In this document: positions 1 through 14,000 of the stretch, piece after piece
Position numbering within the stretch: the first letter of the stretch is position 1
How the letters are laid out: each line of letters starts with the position of its first letter
The notes under the pieces: generated by a model
What the model saw: only the letters and a program-made list of their open reading frames with translations
What the model was told of the DNA's origin: nothing
The model's database searches: none
Translations under genes and position numbers: made by a program
Assembly: GCA_948099385.1 (NCBI GenBank)
Contig: CANUEZ040000062.1
Span: 3,961,501 to 4,025,500, forward strand
Source: Fasciola hepatica
Taxonomy: Eukaryota; Platyhelminthes; Trematoda; Plagiorchiida; Fasciolidae
Length of the DNA stretch: 64,000 nt
Reading direction: 5' to 3'

Positions 1-1617
1 GACAGTCTATGCAAGTTTAAAACAGTAATTTATATATGTGAACAACAATGTTAGTTCTCTTATAAAAAGTTACACCGAGTTGTTTTACTTAGCTCACATG
101 AGCAAGAGAAGTAGAGTTACTGGTGACGCTGTCTTTCATAAAAAGCGATCAGAAATTGGGGGAAAATGCACTCTCGATATTTGGCTTTGTTTACCAGAAG
201 ACCAGGCTGCTCAGAAAATTTTTTAATATGTGCAATATTTCCATGAAACTCATCTAAATCGGACTACTGAGAGAAAGACCGAGCCAAAACAACTTCATGA
301 GCATACTTGACTAGGCGGGCTGGTTAGACTGCGAATAAGTCACTAATGTAGGTGGTGAACGGCTATGGAGAAAGAACAGCTCCTTGGAGAACACTGGCAC
401 TGCTTAGGAGATGTCTGGAAACTTTTCTTTTAACCTTGGTGCATCGAGCTGTACCCGACACGTAGTCTTCCAACCAGTTAACTAAGTATATGGAGCCACT
501 AAAAGACTTCAATTTTCCCAGAAGCAAGGATCGTGGTACACAGTCAGATGCTTATGTTTTAATAAAGAAAAACGCACCCTACTGATCTGCATGAATTATT
601 GACAAATTTTGCAACTTTAATGGACCAAGCGCGTTACTGCATCGATTGTGGAACTCCCGGGGTTATAGGCAAACTGGCGTTCGTCAGTGAGAATTTTGAC
701 AGCATTTTCATGGCACTGAAATACAGCACATTCAGCTGGCTTCAAGACCGAGAAGAAATGTGTCATTAGGCGGAGTTTCTCGGTTTCCGACCATTTTGGT
801 ATGGGAATGGTCGTGTCAGGACGCCAAAAGTCAGGAATGCAGAACTATTTGAGTAAATGATTGATAACAGCATTCGTTATCTCACGGATAAATCCAGCCG
901 CGTGTTTGAGTACAGCCGAGGGTAGACCGTCCGGCCCAGAAGCTTTGGTTAACTTGGTGGATTTGAGGAGCTTGAAAACTTCCCCGGTGGTGAATTTTTC
1001 CATTTCTGAATTGTTAGCCTGGTGGAAGACTGGGAGTGGGTCATTCGAGGAACAAAAGAACTGCGAATTTTAGAAGGTCAACAATCACGTCACGGGAGGG
1101 GAAACTTTTCTTCTGACCAACGAGTAATTTGATCCCCTGGCATCTGTCTTTGATGTTCTCGGGGTGCAGAAACTTTTGAAAAAAAAAGAGAAAGTTCAGG
1201 AGTTTTATACCTTTTTTTAATCAAGCTTGACAGTCTACTGACCTTAGGTGGGTTGTGCGTTTTGTAGGCTAACTCCTTCTTCCTGCGTAACCGTTTTAGA
1301 TACCGTGAGACCACCCTTCCTCGATGAAAGCAAACCTTTTCGGTGGGACAGCAAATGTTACAGATGTGGTTCATAAGTTCCGTAATAAAATATACCGACA
1401 GGGAATGGCCAAAGCTGTGTTGTAACCTGGAGTTAGCGAGAAACAGAACGGCTGAACAGTGAAAGGTTTTCTTTGGATAGGTTCTGGTGAGAAAAACGGA
1501 TCTTTTCAGTCTGTGTACGATAAGCGATCGTGTTTCGGGCATAAGTTTGGACAAAGATGCCATACATCGTGATAACTGACACCAAAGTGGGACCAATTGT
1601 TTTATTCTCGCCCTCAC
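1..1617 (-). mobile_element. CR1-like LINE ORF2 relic (pre-RT and reverse transcriptase)
   Basis: Degenerate reverse transcriptase of a CR1/Jockey-type non-LTR retrotransposon, read on the minus strand and running off the window start. From about 1072 down to 612 one frame with a single stop carries RT signatures: EVFKLLKSTKLTKASGPDG, then FWRPDTTIPIPKW (fingers), then QFAYNPGSSTIDAVTRLVH. Around 400-300 a frame-shifted stretch reads like a GAVLSP...F...YISDL block, followed by YAHEVV where an active enzyme would have YADD, so the catalytic box is lost. The 1090-1617 part, shifted in frame, is rich in Lys/Arg (RGRVVSRYLKRLRRKK), as in the linker between endonuclease and RT. The same EVFKLL...PDG arrangement occurs in the relic at 24-25.3 kb, suggesting one family. 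Non-functional. Confidence 0.85.
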
Positions 1618-4600
1618 TGACCAGGAAAGTGGAGTTTTAACGCTTGTATTTCAATAATTCAGCACCAGCAGATACCTTGTCAAATATTATATTGGATCCA
1701 GTGATTAGTCTTTTACAGTATTCTCGCGGTAGCAACACTCAACTATTTATTGCCGCTTTTCTTTCCAATTCCTTTTCCATGTGTTGCGTGACTCACTTGT
1801 TCTGTCTTGTTATTATTGTGAAATCATAGCTCAAGCTGACCACTACACATTGAAATCTAAATTCGTCATACTAGCCAAAGCACCAACGAAAAATTCAGCA
1901 ATGAACTCTTTCTGATGATTTGCAACAAGCCGAGTGAAGCAGTTATGTACGACCATACTGGTGATATGCTCGTCAGAAGCTAACCGATATCGGCTTATTC
2001 TCATACCTGCCTGGGGAAAACTGGGCGATGATATATTTCAGTATTTAGATGAAGGACAGGCTCGGAACTAAATCACCGCTCGACCATCTACCGAAAGATG
2101 AATCGGAAACTGGAACAAATGAGAATCGCGTTTGTAAAATATCTCTTAGTATTCATTCCAATCAGTCTATAATTGTGAACATTACAATGTGGCAGAAACA
2201 TTTTTCTTCTTTCCAGGAAAATTACTGCGGAATAGACCCAAACAAAAGTTGTCAAATATGTTTGGTATCCATTTTTTGATACTAAGAGTTTTTTAAATGT
2301 TCACTTATCCGTGATATAAAATGAGAGCCGAACCGCAATTATACTGTTGCTAAATTGTCTTGCGCCAAATCATAATAAATGCATAGGAACAGCAGGACAA
2401 CGAAAACTAATCATTTAGCAACACGAAGGCTGAAACATGATTCGTGAACCTATCTCCGTGAGGAGTTATTCGAATAAGTGAGACGTAGTGCTACAATAAA
2501 TTTCAGTAATATGTACGTCAAAACGGCCTGAATGACGAAGGAATGAAAACTGCTTGATGGAAGAAAAACTGTCGTGAGTTTTCGGAGAGATAGGTAGGGC
2601 TGTTGAGTGCAGATGGCTTACAGCAATCGATATCTTACGCACAAATTCACAAAGCAGTAAGATACAGGTTCCCTAACCAACCATCCCAACTAATGGTAAG
2701 ACAATCAGTGATTTCAATTCATAAGATTGTGTGGGGAGGTATAACTCGCCCGTTCAGTATTTCATTGGTGAACCATCTAGAACACGGAAAGCAAGATGTT
2801 CCACCTAACCATTTTCTTTTCGGGTTTGAGGTAGATTTATTGAATGAACAGTTTGAGTCATAACTTCATCATCCTTGAGACCAATTGGATGAGTATTGTC
2901 TGACTCACCCGCAAGCCTTTCAGCTAAGGGTTGATTGTTTCCTCGATAGGAAACATTGAGCTTGGAAGAGCTCGTTGTTCCTTGTAAGATTTGGTACTCG
3001 CACATCAAAATGTTACATACAACGCTGTGCAGAGTAAAACAACGCTACGTGACAGAACAAAGTACAGCTCATCACCAAGCGGGTCAGTTTTCATTTTGCC
3101 GTAAACAATCGACTAGGATTATGCACCAGTTCTAAGTGCTACCTCTGATATTAAAATCTGCTGCAATAGACTAACGACTTACCCAATCAAGCTTTTGTGA
3201 TCTTCAAGTTAACGTTACAAGACAAAGTCTGTATCGCTTCTGCCGCGCTCGGTGATCCTTTACGGGTCCAGAATAAAGCAGACGGTCCTAGAACGATGCT
3301 CACGCAACATTACGAGTATCATTTGCCTACTCATGGTTAAATGAGTACATATTGAAATAAGTAGGCGACATACCGGCTAGTCACGATCTGGTTCGGTTAC
3401 ATTTGAATGATTTAATTATCTGGCCCCGGAAACAGAATCGCTTGACGATTGTCCTGAATAACGGATTCGAAACAAAGGTTTATCTTGTCACGTGAAAGAT
3501 TGTTAAAATTACCACAGTTCCGTCTTTCAATATCCGTTCGCTGAGTCAATTCAACTGGTAGAATTCTGCAACCTCGGCAGTGTTCAGTACTACTTAAAGA
3601 TGCCACTATCGCTTTGACAAGGTGTTCGTTCCAACAGCTAAGCTGCAAGAACGAATGGGGCTTTTGACATTTCATAAATGGATCACACTGCTAACCGTCC
3701 GAATTACATCAGTACATGGCATCCACCGAGCAGAACTTGCTAAATGTCCGATGCTTTCGATGTGGTTCTGTGACTCAGTCCATGGAGCGTACACGGTTCT
3801 AAGTCCAGCTTGTTCTCCATGCGTCGTCGACTGCCACCGACACAGATAATAACATTCAAACCAATTCAACATTTGTCAACTAGTCCATACCGATTTCCAT
3901 AATATGTTCACCTTGTATGATCCAGCACTAGACATGTGTGTTTGTGGTTAAGCGACCCAAGATTCATTCGCCGCTTCTGCCACTCTGTCCATTGCAGATG
4001 CGATCCAAATTATGAGAGCTTGAAACCTCACTGGGATTCCAAACCGTGACTCGATAAAGAACACACCGGATAACGGCCTCCAAACCAGCAGTTGTGCAAA
4101 CTAACCCATTCCAAACAGTTATAACTCTCTTGCAGGTTTTTTGTACACATGTTGCACCAATAACCAAAGAAAACGTAATGGAACGAACAAAGAGAAAAAT
4201 TACTAGTAATATGTAAATTAAACTGTAAAATAATATCCGATAGGGCGTGAAAAGTGACTTAATCCCAACGTCCATTACATTTTGCTGAAAGGTTTGGTTA
4301 TCACGTCCATCGTGATAATTATATTCCCCAAACTCGTTTTATTGACTGAAAAAATACAGACTCCAATATTCCGTTGGTTGTTGGCTGGCTAAACACGTTC
4401 CTACATCCCTCAAATTCCGACCACCTGACCCAATTCTTTGCACGATGGGTCCAACATTGTGTTATCAACAGGTCAAGCAAACATTTTGAGCTCTCAAGCG
4501 TCCCATTTGTGTTGTGTCAAACACCATGGGTGACGAATTGGTTGCTTAAGACGCACACTAGTTCACCCGTACGATGTGAGGTGTGTCCCATTTCTCGTGG

Positions 4601-7600
4601 CCCAGGCGACCGAAAGCCGGCACTTAGACGCGAATTGATGCCAGTGTGGCAGTGATACTCTATGGCTGTATTTGTTGATACTGTGAATGGCAAGAACGGT
4701 TGTGCATAATCACATAAGGACAGGCTAAAAGGAATAATAAAAAATATGTTCACACGCTTTGTGTTGGGATGCACGTGAATAGTAACTGACTGAACATTAT
4801 TGCCACATGAATATTATTGTGCGGAGGGAAGAGCAAAGTTTTTAGGCGAATAAAATAGACGAGTGGTGGATCATAGAGTGATCATGTTTCCAATTATAAG
4901 GGATAAAAAGCACTCGATAAAGAAATGAAGGAAAAACCATAATTAGTATTTGAATTATAGTTATTAGTTCAGATTGAGAAAAAGTAGAGGAAGTTGATAT
5001 GTGGATAGGTTTGAAGCAGATCTTTGCACAATTTGATCAGCGCAAGATTCGACTCGTGCCGTTCATTGTCATTTGCGTCGTTAGAAAATTATCTGAAATA
5101 GAAACCATTCGAAGGAAATGTGTTGATCATAATCTCTTTTTCCCATCTTGGCCGGTGCAGAAGTTATAGCATGGAAAGTATATATCTTTAATGGAATGAA
5201 ATACAACGATAAACAAGAAAGAGACAAGATGAGCAAGTTTGTTCGTAAATTGAATGAAAAATAACTCCCGTGTAATTGAAGGATATCACGTCTTGAAACG
5301 AGCCACAACAAAAAAAGCAAAAATGACAATGAGCGAGTAGATGAGAATGAGGAAAAAGTTTCCGTTCCGGAATAAGGCTTTCATCTTGTGAGACTCACGT
5401 TTATGCTTGCACACTGCTCGTCGAATTTCCGGCACCTTTCAGTAAGCATGAATTATACGTATAAGTCAATGTGTGCAGTAAGTCATTTCAGTTATTTGCT
5501 TCATGATTCATTGTGTCAAATCTACGTCTTATTTGACCCTTTGGAACAAGGAAAACCCTCATTTGAGGGATCAGTCGTGTTTCTTCTTACCGAGTACCAT
5601 CTGGAATTAAGGCCTAGTTGTGAGTCATACAGAGCCCAACCGTCACTGTCTTTGTGCCGTAATAGCCCCCCACTCACACAACAGTCGACTCTCAAAATGA
5701 ACGTCATCATTTGTTCACTTCAGGCCTTTTCAGTTGTGCCATACGCTGAACTGATCATTGATAGTATTATTATTAATTGATTTACCATGCAGTAATAAGG
5801 CCCAACTTATTACTGAAAAACACAGAAGCACTGTAGAATGTGGACAAAGTATACTGCAGACCCCTTCAGGAGGTCAAACACTCCTAAAATGCTCGTTATT
5901 AGGCAAAATGGTGCAAAGAACTCCAAGTAATATAGGACACGTTTGGCTTAATACTCGTCAGTTGAAGTGACCTTGAAAGATGGGAGATAGCTGGGCGAAT
6001 AAGCGGACTCGACTGATATGTCATCTAGAACAGGAGCTCCACGGTCGGTACGTGCATTAAACGAACACTACACAAGGGCACGCCCATAAGCGATTTATTA
6101 AATAATCCATATGGAGAGCTAGTCGAAGAAAAATATGATGAAGCCAGTGGTCCGGACGCAATTCCATCAAGGTACTAACTGAAATTGCACTCATTTCATG
6201 TTGTTGTTAACAAGTTCATTTAATTAGCTTTCAGTCCGTAGAAAATCCCGGATTAGAAGAGATTAATGTCATCGCGCTGGTGCTAAATACAGGTACGTTT
6301 GATTTAGTAGGTACATGGTGCACATCAGCTACCTTCAAGATAATTGAACGAACGTTATTCCATTGAACGTCCCCTAAAATATGAGTCTGTGACCCAATTC
6401 GCTTGTAACGTCTTCGTTGAATCAACCTACTAGGTCCCATTGCATCTGTGATACAATAAATTTGACTTTTCAATCCACAGAAAATGTAAACCTGCCAGCA
6501 TTTGCTTTCTAGATTATTATGGTGCCTTCAGTTTTGTTACGTGGAAAAAATTGCAACTTATTTTAGCTTCAGATGGTAACCCATCATTAGCCGAAGCGGG
6601 TTCATTGACTTTGGTGTTACACCTGATGGAAGCCCTCGTCGCAATCCTCGGTGGGTCAAGATTCACTAGGATGCGCTGGACATCCTCGACTGGCTGACCC
6701 CCATTCGTGGTAGACAGTAATCCCTACTTATCTGTTGGGACCTTAAGTGGTTTTTCGCCTCTGCAAGTCTCAGGGTAAGGTTTCCGGTTATTTCCATTAG
6801 TGCAGTGGGCCTTCGCGGCTATGGGGTATACACCCCCTATACTGCACTCACGAGCAAGCATGTTATAAAAAAACGCGTATGAACCGCTCGTTCAGTCACC
6901 GGCTCCAAACACACAAACTTCCTGTTGCTCGGCGGGTAGCACTTGATTGTGCAGGGGCTAGAGTTAATACCTCAAAAAAGCCGAGTGACGCTGGGAATGC
7001 CACTTCGTATCAGATTCTCAAAACTCTCCGTGAACCGTTCCCCTACACATACCACTCACAGGCAAGTGCCATTCGGGAAATCCATGAAGCCGGTTTATCC
7101 TCTCAAAGCAACTAGTCTGACTCTTTTATCCATGACCAATGATCAAGACGTCTTGGTAAAAAAATAAGCATAACTGTTTTTAGAAACAGACTTTCAACGA
7201 GGCACATTTTTATCACTCTCTGCTGTTCGACGTATGCAGCCTACATTTCTGGTCACTCTATCCTCGCGCTAATAAATTCTGTAGATGATACCATGATTCG
7301 TATGGAAGGTACCAACGACTTCATTTCGGCTAATTTCCCTAAACGTTCCTTGAAATATCCGACTTTCCCACTGCACACAATAGGAGGGTTTGCCCCGCTG
7401 AATATGTAGTTATCTTACTGTATCATCTTTAAAATATACATACAAAACGAACTAAAAATAGTCCAGTTTGATAATTTAACGGATAACGTACCGACCGCCG
7501 TAATTATCATTTCAAAATTAACGTAATATAATCATTCGCGCACTGTCAACATTTCACGTCGGTCGTCACCAAACATTTCTCATTTCCTTAAAAATAAATG

Positions 7601-7914
7601 AAGTGGTTCACGTCGTCTCTTAGTTAGCTACATATAAAGCATATCCGATTCACATCGCTGTTTTGCGTGTCGTGTTGCGCAGAGAACACATGGCTCGCAA
7701 CGCAGTCACTAAACTACACATGCGGTGGTTATCTCAACAAACTCTCAGAATAGTGAACTGGATTACTAATAGATTATAGCAAATAATGGAGTGAGCAACC
7801 AAGCTGTTTTGACTTAATAAAAAGATCGAGCAATTGCTCCCCGGTTCTGAAAAGAACCAGTTCATTGCTCTACGGTGCAGATTTTTGCAGTGGTACTCGT
7901 TGTAGTAGACGATC
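1618..7914. other. no gene recognised
   Basis: About 6.3 kb in which only short open frames occur (none above 130 codons) and none reads like a known protein. A fragment near 6120-6175 (+) contains SGPDAIPS, which resembles the box around GPDGIP in LINE reverse transcriptases but is too short to call. A hairpin at 6800-6847 is listed separately. Confidence 0.5.
6800..6847. repeat. imperfect inverted repeat / hairpin
   Basis: The outer arms GTGCAGT (6800-6806) and ACTGCAC (6841-6847) are perfectly complementary. An inner arm pair GGGGT/ACCCC (6823-6827 and 6832-6836) encloses a 4-base loop. It lies in a more GC-rich block (about 6590-6860) that is otherwise unexplained; it could be part of a short interspersed repeat. 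Confidence 0.35.
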
Positions 7915-9090
7915 AAAAACAGCGCCGTCCTGTGCCATGGAAATCCGTAGCCACTTAACTATACTCCCGTGAATACTCGCTACTAATGAAGTTGGAATCT
8001 CGTTGCAAAAAGAATGGACTCGATCCTTCAGTCTGTTCAGAGTTTCCGGATTGATATCCTATACTCTTCTAAGAACAAGAAAAATCCAGCAGAGCTAACC
8101 CCGGAGACCTTGAAGGCTTTGCTACGGTTTCCTTTTGTTTGATCCGTTGAGAAGGGAATGTCTAGTCAATTCAGTTGCTAACATCGATTGCGTTGTTTGC
8201 TGGCAGTCCTGTTGGAAGAGTGTTCTCGATAAGGTGGGCGAAGATGTACTTTCTAGGTATTCAGAGATAATCTTCTTCATCACATACAGATAGATAGTTG
8301 CATTCACCTTATCAGCAGGGAACACTGGACCAACCCAGTCGTGAACCTTGGATGCAGTCCTAGACGTTCATCTTCACAGTGCTTTGTAAATTACTTTAGC
8401 AGTGGTGAGAGTTTCGACTTGTACCAGCCGCCATCGCGTTAATAACCTTTATCGTTATGCAGGCGGAATGTGAGTTCATCGGTGAGATGTGTTCTGAGCT
8501 GCGCCACTAACTCTAGTGTGAATTCTTTTCTGCATCCCAATCATCTTGTTCATAAGTGAAATACATTAAATATGTGGGATGCTGGTCCACGTACTCAGTA
8601 GTTGCATTGTACATCGGTCCGACTGGTGTGGGCTTAAAAACCGCTGACAGGATTCCCCGCTCATTCGATCGATCCACGCTACTAGTCGGCTGTCCTGACA
8701 CTCGAGATTCCGTTGTCTCAAGCCTTGGGCTTGAAATTGCATCAGGCCTGACGGCCAGCGTGACTTGGTTGTTGACCTACCATGAGATGACGCGCATCTT
8801 CCCTCTATGCCACTGCACAACGCTGGTTGGAATTTGGGTTAGGCAGGAACCAATCACAGAACCGTACCCGTTGTGCATAGTCCCCCTGACATAGGGAATG
8901 AACCGGATGTGGTTTACAGCATTTGTCGCCTGCTTCCCTAAGACTTGTCATGATAGCCTCGGAGATTCCCAGTCTTCTGGCTGCTGTTTAAAGGATATTG
9001 CTTACTTTCGTATCGAAGATATCCTCCAGACTGTTAACCTGGGCTTTGGTTAGGGCTGTCTTTGGGTGGCCCGAGAAACTTACGATAATT
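7915..9090 (-). mobile_element. IS630/Tc1-mariner-superfamily transposase pseudogene
   Basis: Broken DDE transposase read on the minus strand. From about 9085 to 8815 one frame with a single stop begins GHPKTALTKAQVNSLEDIF, followed by a helix-turn-helix-like segment AARRLGISEAIMTSLREAG and then QGDYAQRVRFCDWFL. This order (GRPRT-like box, RRA..LGIS helix, DYA.R..FC.W) is typical of eukaryotic IS630/Tc1-mariner-type transposases. The first catalytic Asp lies in LTDELTF (about 8490), the usual SDE.HF position. After a degraded stretch, GPVFPADKVNATIYLYVMKK and then FQQDC (second catalytic Asp, about 8220) follow. A C-terminal LNRLKDRVHSFCNEIP block lies near 8030-7990. The segment that should hold the third acidic residue (WPPRSPDLTPLD-like) is missing, so the element cannot be active. 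Terminal inverted repeats were not identified. Confidence 0.75.
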
Positions 9091-10642
9091 AACGTTAGCG
9101 TAAGCGTCTGGGCTGCACGTGTGCAAAACCGCACGGACGCTTCTGGTAGGCCAGGATGTCTTCACATGTTTTGCATAGGCTCGGGCCTCCTGTCTTCAAC
9201 GTATCTGTCTCAACTCTATAGGAGACAGACAAAGCCGTGTGCGCACAAAGGTGGCCAAGGCTTAGCTGAATTCATGCTGGTGAGTGCAACACACCTAAAT
9301 CACGAATTACACAGAGACACGAAACCTTTGTGCTTGTGCATTGGCTCTAGTCTCCAAAAAAGCACCGGAACTATTTTTTCCCTTGGTTAGCACCTACCAC
9401 GTAGTTTGCAATGGAGCATGATTACCACCATCGTATAGGGTCAAGCAAGTGCTCTACCTCTAGGCGCGCATTACACGGCTGGTTGATCGTACTCGATCAG
9501 GTATCTTAAATCCCCCGTAGCTCGTAATGAGTTTGACTCCCATAATGAACTACTTCTCCATAGAAATCCAATGTAAAAGTCAGGCATTACTTTATAACAA
9601 CCTACAAAGACGGAAAACAAATTGATCAGTTTGAGTAGTAAAATACTTGGATTGACTGCAAAATGATTTACCTTGTGATTACAACACCAAGTGAGGGTTC
9701 GGTGAGTGTGCACTGATGACTCATATTATGAGTGAAACAGCCTTCGTGGTTTTCAGTGGTGAGTTAAGCGTTGTCACTGTATGTTGAATCATTTGATAAT
9801 CAATTCAAATCTTCTACTATCCACACTGATAGTATTAGTAATAATGATATATACGGAAAAATGTTGCATAGGCAATTAATTTATCGATCGGTAGGACGGA
9901 CGGATGGGAACGGTAAGATAAATGCCCGAAGCCAATACCTTTGCTTTTGTATTTTGTACGTGGTTATGTGTATCCATGTGCGGACGTGCTTTTGAGCCAT
10001 AAAATGTTCGGTTGGATCCGTTGATTGTTGCGAAAGTTTCATTGGTAATAACACAGCCTTGTTGGTAGATGTTTTCCGTTGATTCGTTATAATCTACCAC
10101 ATTATCTGACTCAGGTTAACTATCATGGGTACGAAAAATGTTCGTCCACGTGGTATACGTTAACAGCGGTAATCGAAAAGATTTGTTAGGGAAGCGTGGA
10201 AAGTATACTTCACTTCTAGTGGTTTTCAGATCAGTTCGTGAGGTGAAATCTGATCTAGCGAACAAAGAATGTTTCTGCGTACTAAAAAAAAACTTGTAAT
10301 GTACGTATACTCGGTGAAATACCAATTCTGTGATGAGTTTTGACATATTTTTTGCGCTGATTATGTGCTGAGGCACTTGTGTGCGCGTGCTTGCTTGAGA
10401 ACAGATAGAAAAATCCCAACCAGCAATGATTCATATAAATAATCTTGATTAGAAAAATAGTTCCATCGTACTAATAAATCAGAAAGCAAGAAATAGACTA
10501 CAGCCTACAGCTCCGTGAACAAGATCACTCAAGAACGAAATCGATGTGTTCAATTTTATCATTTACTAGGGATTAAGTTTCGCTTTCAAGTAAGTTTCTC
10601 ACACTGTCTTGAACCACTCTCCCAAAAATAGATTAGTAAAGT
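9091..10642. other. no gene recognised
   Basis: Short open frames only. This lies downstream of the MIEAP-like gene (which runs minus) and beyond the N-terminal part of the transposase relic. The transposon boundary may extend somewhat into this interval (to about 9270), where the minus frame is still partly open but not recognisable. Confidence 0.4.
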
Positions 10643-10648
10643 TTTATT
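10643..10648 (-). terminator. candidate polyadenylation signal AATAAA
   Basis: The minus strand reads AATAAA about 285 nt downstream of the stop codon of the MIEAP-like gene. It is the first canonical hexamer I noticed on that strand after the stop. Position and strand fit a 3' UTR end, but the hexamer is common by chance in AT-rich DNA. Confidence 0.35.
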
Positions 10649-10931
10649 TTATCAAACTGACTATTGATTAACCCCGAGTAAATTTAGGATTCATCGGCAA
10701 GTGACAGGCGACGCGCATGCAACTGTATCCGAACGTGGATAAAAACTGAACGCTGTACCGTTACATGTCTGGTAATTTGGTCGCCTTATTTTGCTTTTCC
10801 AGCCTCTTGAAGATTATAATTTCCCGCGGATTCTAAAACGGGCATATCGACTCTAAAGCGAAGCAGCAACACATGAAGGCAATTACAAATAACCAAATCC
10901 CAAAAATGAGAACTAAAAAGGTTGATCAATT

Positions 10932-11036
10932 TCAATTCAACATACTTGGTGAAGAAGATTGCCGTTCCGGTGAACAGGACCGAGCATTGGATGCAATCGG
11001 GCGTGATTTGGTCGTCCGTGCCTTGGGATCAGGTGA
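10932..11036 (-). CDS. SPATA18: MIEAP-like exon 8 (C-terminal tail and stop)
   Basis: The acceptor is ...CTCCTGAAG before TCACCTGATCC; the exon starts in phase 0 and runs 34 codons to a TGA stop. The residues are Ser, Pro, Arg and Lys rich (SPDPKARTTKSRPIAS, then CSPERQSSSPS), a low-complexity basic tail like the Ser/Arg-rich C-terminus I recall for vertebrate MIEAP. The phase matches exon 7, which ends on a complete codon. Confidence 0.68.
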   Translation of the reverse strand, partial: SPDPKARTTKSRPIASNARSCSPERQSSSPSMLN

Positions 11037-14000
11037 CTTCAGGAGGGAAGATTGAACAAAAGAGAGTGAGATGAAAGCCAAGAGTAGTATATAAATAATT
11101 GCGTCAGATTCCTTTCTCGGGTAAGTGGAGCGAACAAATTTGTTAAGCTTAGAAGTGGCAGTCAAATTTGATCTAATTATTCGTGAACCATTCTCAATAT
11201 CGGCCCCATGAACACCCAATGAAACTGTTCTGAATGGTTGAAATGAGCGGTTTTAATTATTCGTTCAGGGAAAAAGGGAAATTTATCGACCTCGTTTGGG
11301 ATCTTCAGAGGACTGTGCAAATGCCTTGCCACTTTACACTTTATGTAACTGAAGCCACTGTAATTCGTAATCCCCTTGTGTGGTTGCCAAGACTTATCTT
11401 TTGAGGTGCACTTTCGATCGTAGAACGAATTACACACAACGATCCAGTTGGGCTATACTTCGATGCCAGGTTTGCTTCATGTATTGTGAACAGGCTGAAT
11501 AATCCTATTATTCCAGCCGAAAAAACGCTAGTTTTATTCTGTTATTGCTAGGGGATGATATGGGAATCCATGGGTTTTTCCATGGTGGTGAGGGTTCAGC
11601 ACGATTAAAATCTTACCACGGATTGCGGATTATTGAATTGCATTTTGCGTTTCCAGTCAGCAAACAACCAGTGGTATTATCTCCCCATAATTCAGCTCTC
11701 GGGGCGCTGTCAGAATTCACCGTAAGATATTGTATTCCCTCCCATGTTTCCAATAAATTCGTTTAAGTAAAGCCGTATTGTTTGATAAGACGTTACTATA
11801 TTGCCTTTAGTTGCTCATGCTAACCAACTAACACTTGAAAGAGTTGCAAAATCTAAGTGGCGAGATTTCATGGTTCAAGAGTAAGAATTGAACTTCACAT
11901 ATTTGCTGTTGTTGTTAAGATGGTCTTCTTATACTTCCCCAACTATTAGTTTCTTTTGGCAAAACAACTTTTACCCAATAATTAGCATCACGAATTGAGT
12001 CCTAATAATGAAAACACCTTGGATAGAGGAATATTCAATAGTACAATAATAGGCACACGGTGTAGAAGTTGACACTCACTGTTGCACGTATAGGTCCCAT
12101 AGATTTACCACGTTTTGTGCAAGCTTCACCTTTCGAGACTACGTGACCGTCAAGCATTAGACACGGCCAAATATGATGGTGTACAAGCACGACCGAATAC
12201 GAAGAATCGTGACTGCGACGATATCTGTCAGACATAGTGAAAATAAGATGAACAACATAATGGTGATTTTTAGATACACGAGTTACTTTGGGGAACAGCT
12301 ACAAGTTGGGATCGTCATTATCATTCAGAGTAGTGTGCTTCAATTGTGTTGTGCTCTGGTTGATAACTGAATATGGTCATCTATGTATTCAGTTAACCAG
12401 TGGGAGAGGAAGAGAGTTATATCGACTTTGAGATGCTGCTTGGGTGTTTGCCTACGGTTCATCAGCACATTGTAATTGGTTTCTGGTATTACCCAAAACC
12501 ATAATTGGCATCTAGTAGAGACACTCGTCTCCAGTCCGCCCTCAGGAGAGTACCTCCGGTGAGGCAATTGTGATCGTAGAAAACCTCAACGGACGTGCGA
12601 CCTTGCTATTTTTCATAGCTGTGATCCAAGACCGCACTTCTGGTGCACAATGGACACAAATATGGTTTAAGACGTATTTTAATGGGTTTCTTGATTTGGG
12701 TAAACCACATTGAAAAACAAGGTTGAGGCATTGAAAAAAACCCTTCAATTGGGGGTTTTCATTTTTTGCTTTTTGGGAAACCAGAAAGCCCTCGTCGATT
12801 ATAAAATCATTAAAAAACTCGGATAAAATTCATTTGGGTTTCACCATACCCTAATGATGGATCTATTTCCTTGTATCTACCGCAATATCACGGCGCCTTT
12901 TACAAAACGTCATATTATTAGTAGAAACGTATCAGAGTAAAACCTAGTTAGATCTTAATTTACGATAGAGATTTTCAGTTTCAATTACGGACTGCAGGTA
13001 ATTCATATGACTAAACGACAAAAAAGGATACCTGTCATCACATTACGAAACGTTTCATTCAAACGGTAAAATTTCAGCATCAGAACTATATAACTTCTTT
13101 TTCCTTATTCACATCTGTTTACGGATTCATCAATGAAACGGAAAATACGGAAAGCTAGCAAAAGCTATCGACTTCATAGGAATCTGTGTTCTGATAACCA
13201 AAGAAAGGCTTTTCATCGTTGTCAAATGAAAAGTTTTTATGATATATCTAGAGGTGAAACTGGCGCGTGACAAAATTGCTGGTTATTTGCTGGTAAGGAA
13301 ATAATGTGCAAAATCTAATAGCACTCGTGCGACACACAGAAATAGAAAATTCACGGGTCACCAAATTTTTATTCGAGCGTCAACTACGTACCTATCTTTC
13401 CCCGTACAGCTCGTGTGACAATTGCCAGTCTCATGAATTTGAGAACAGATGGTACAACTTACTCACACGACAAAATCAAAGCTACTTGTCAAGGAAGGTA
13501 CTAAAACAAACTAAACTGCGAATTGTAACGGGCTCGCGGGGATTCACAGTTCCATTCAGTTTAATTCTCCCAGCACTTAACATCATGCTTCATAATTTCG
13601 TATCTCGCTCGTCGATATTCACATACCCCATAATCACCCATTAGTGATTTTATTCTGAACAATTGCACAGCTGAATTCGGTCTTCCCGGTAGCTTTTTTT
13701 GGTTCTACAAAAGAATCCTAGAGGATCGTGATAATTTCTATTTAGAAATTTCCTGTGGTTTTCTCATGTTCATTTGCCCTGTTCAAATTCTGTAAATTGA
13801 CCATTGTTCCAACGTTATAACTACATCTCTGCTTTTAGTCGAATCGATTCTTCTACAGGTTCTCACAATCATAACAAACTGGTTACTATACAAAATAAAA
13901 GATTCTTGAGTATGCAAATGGTTAAGATAAAAGTGGACCAAAGTAGGCAGAAAAATGTTATTAGTTCTATTGGTTTGCAGAAATGACAGAAAGTTATGTT

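Noticed and set aside
6120..6176. YDEASGPDAIPS reading like an RT fingers motif on the plus strand
   Set aside because: Less than 20 matching residues, no neighbouring RT motifs in any frame; may be chance or a tiny remnant.
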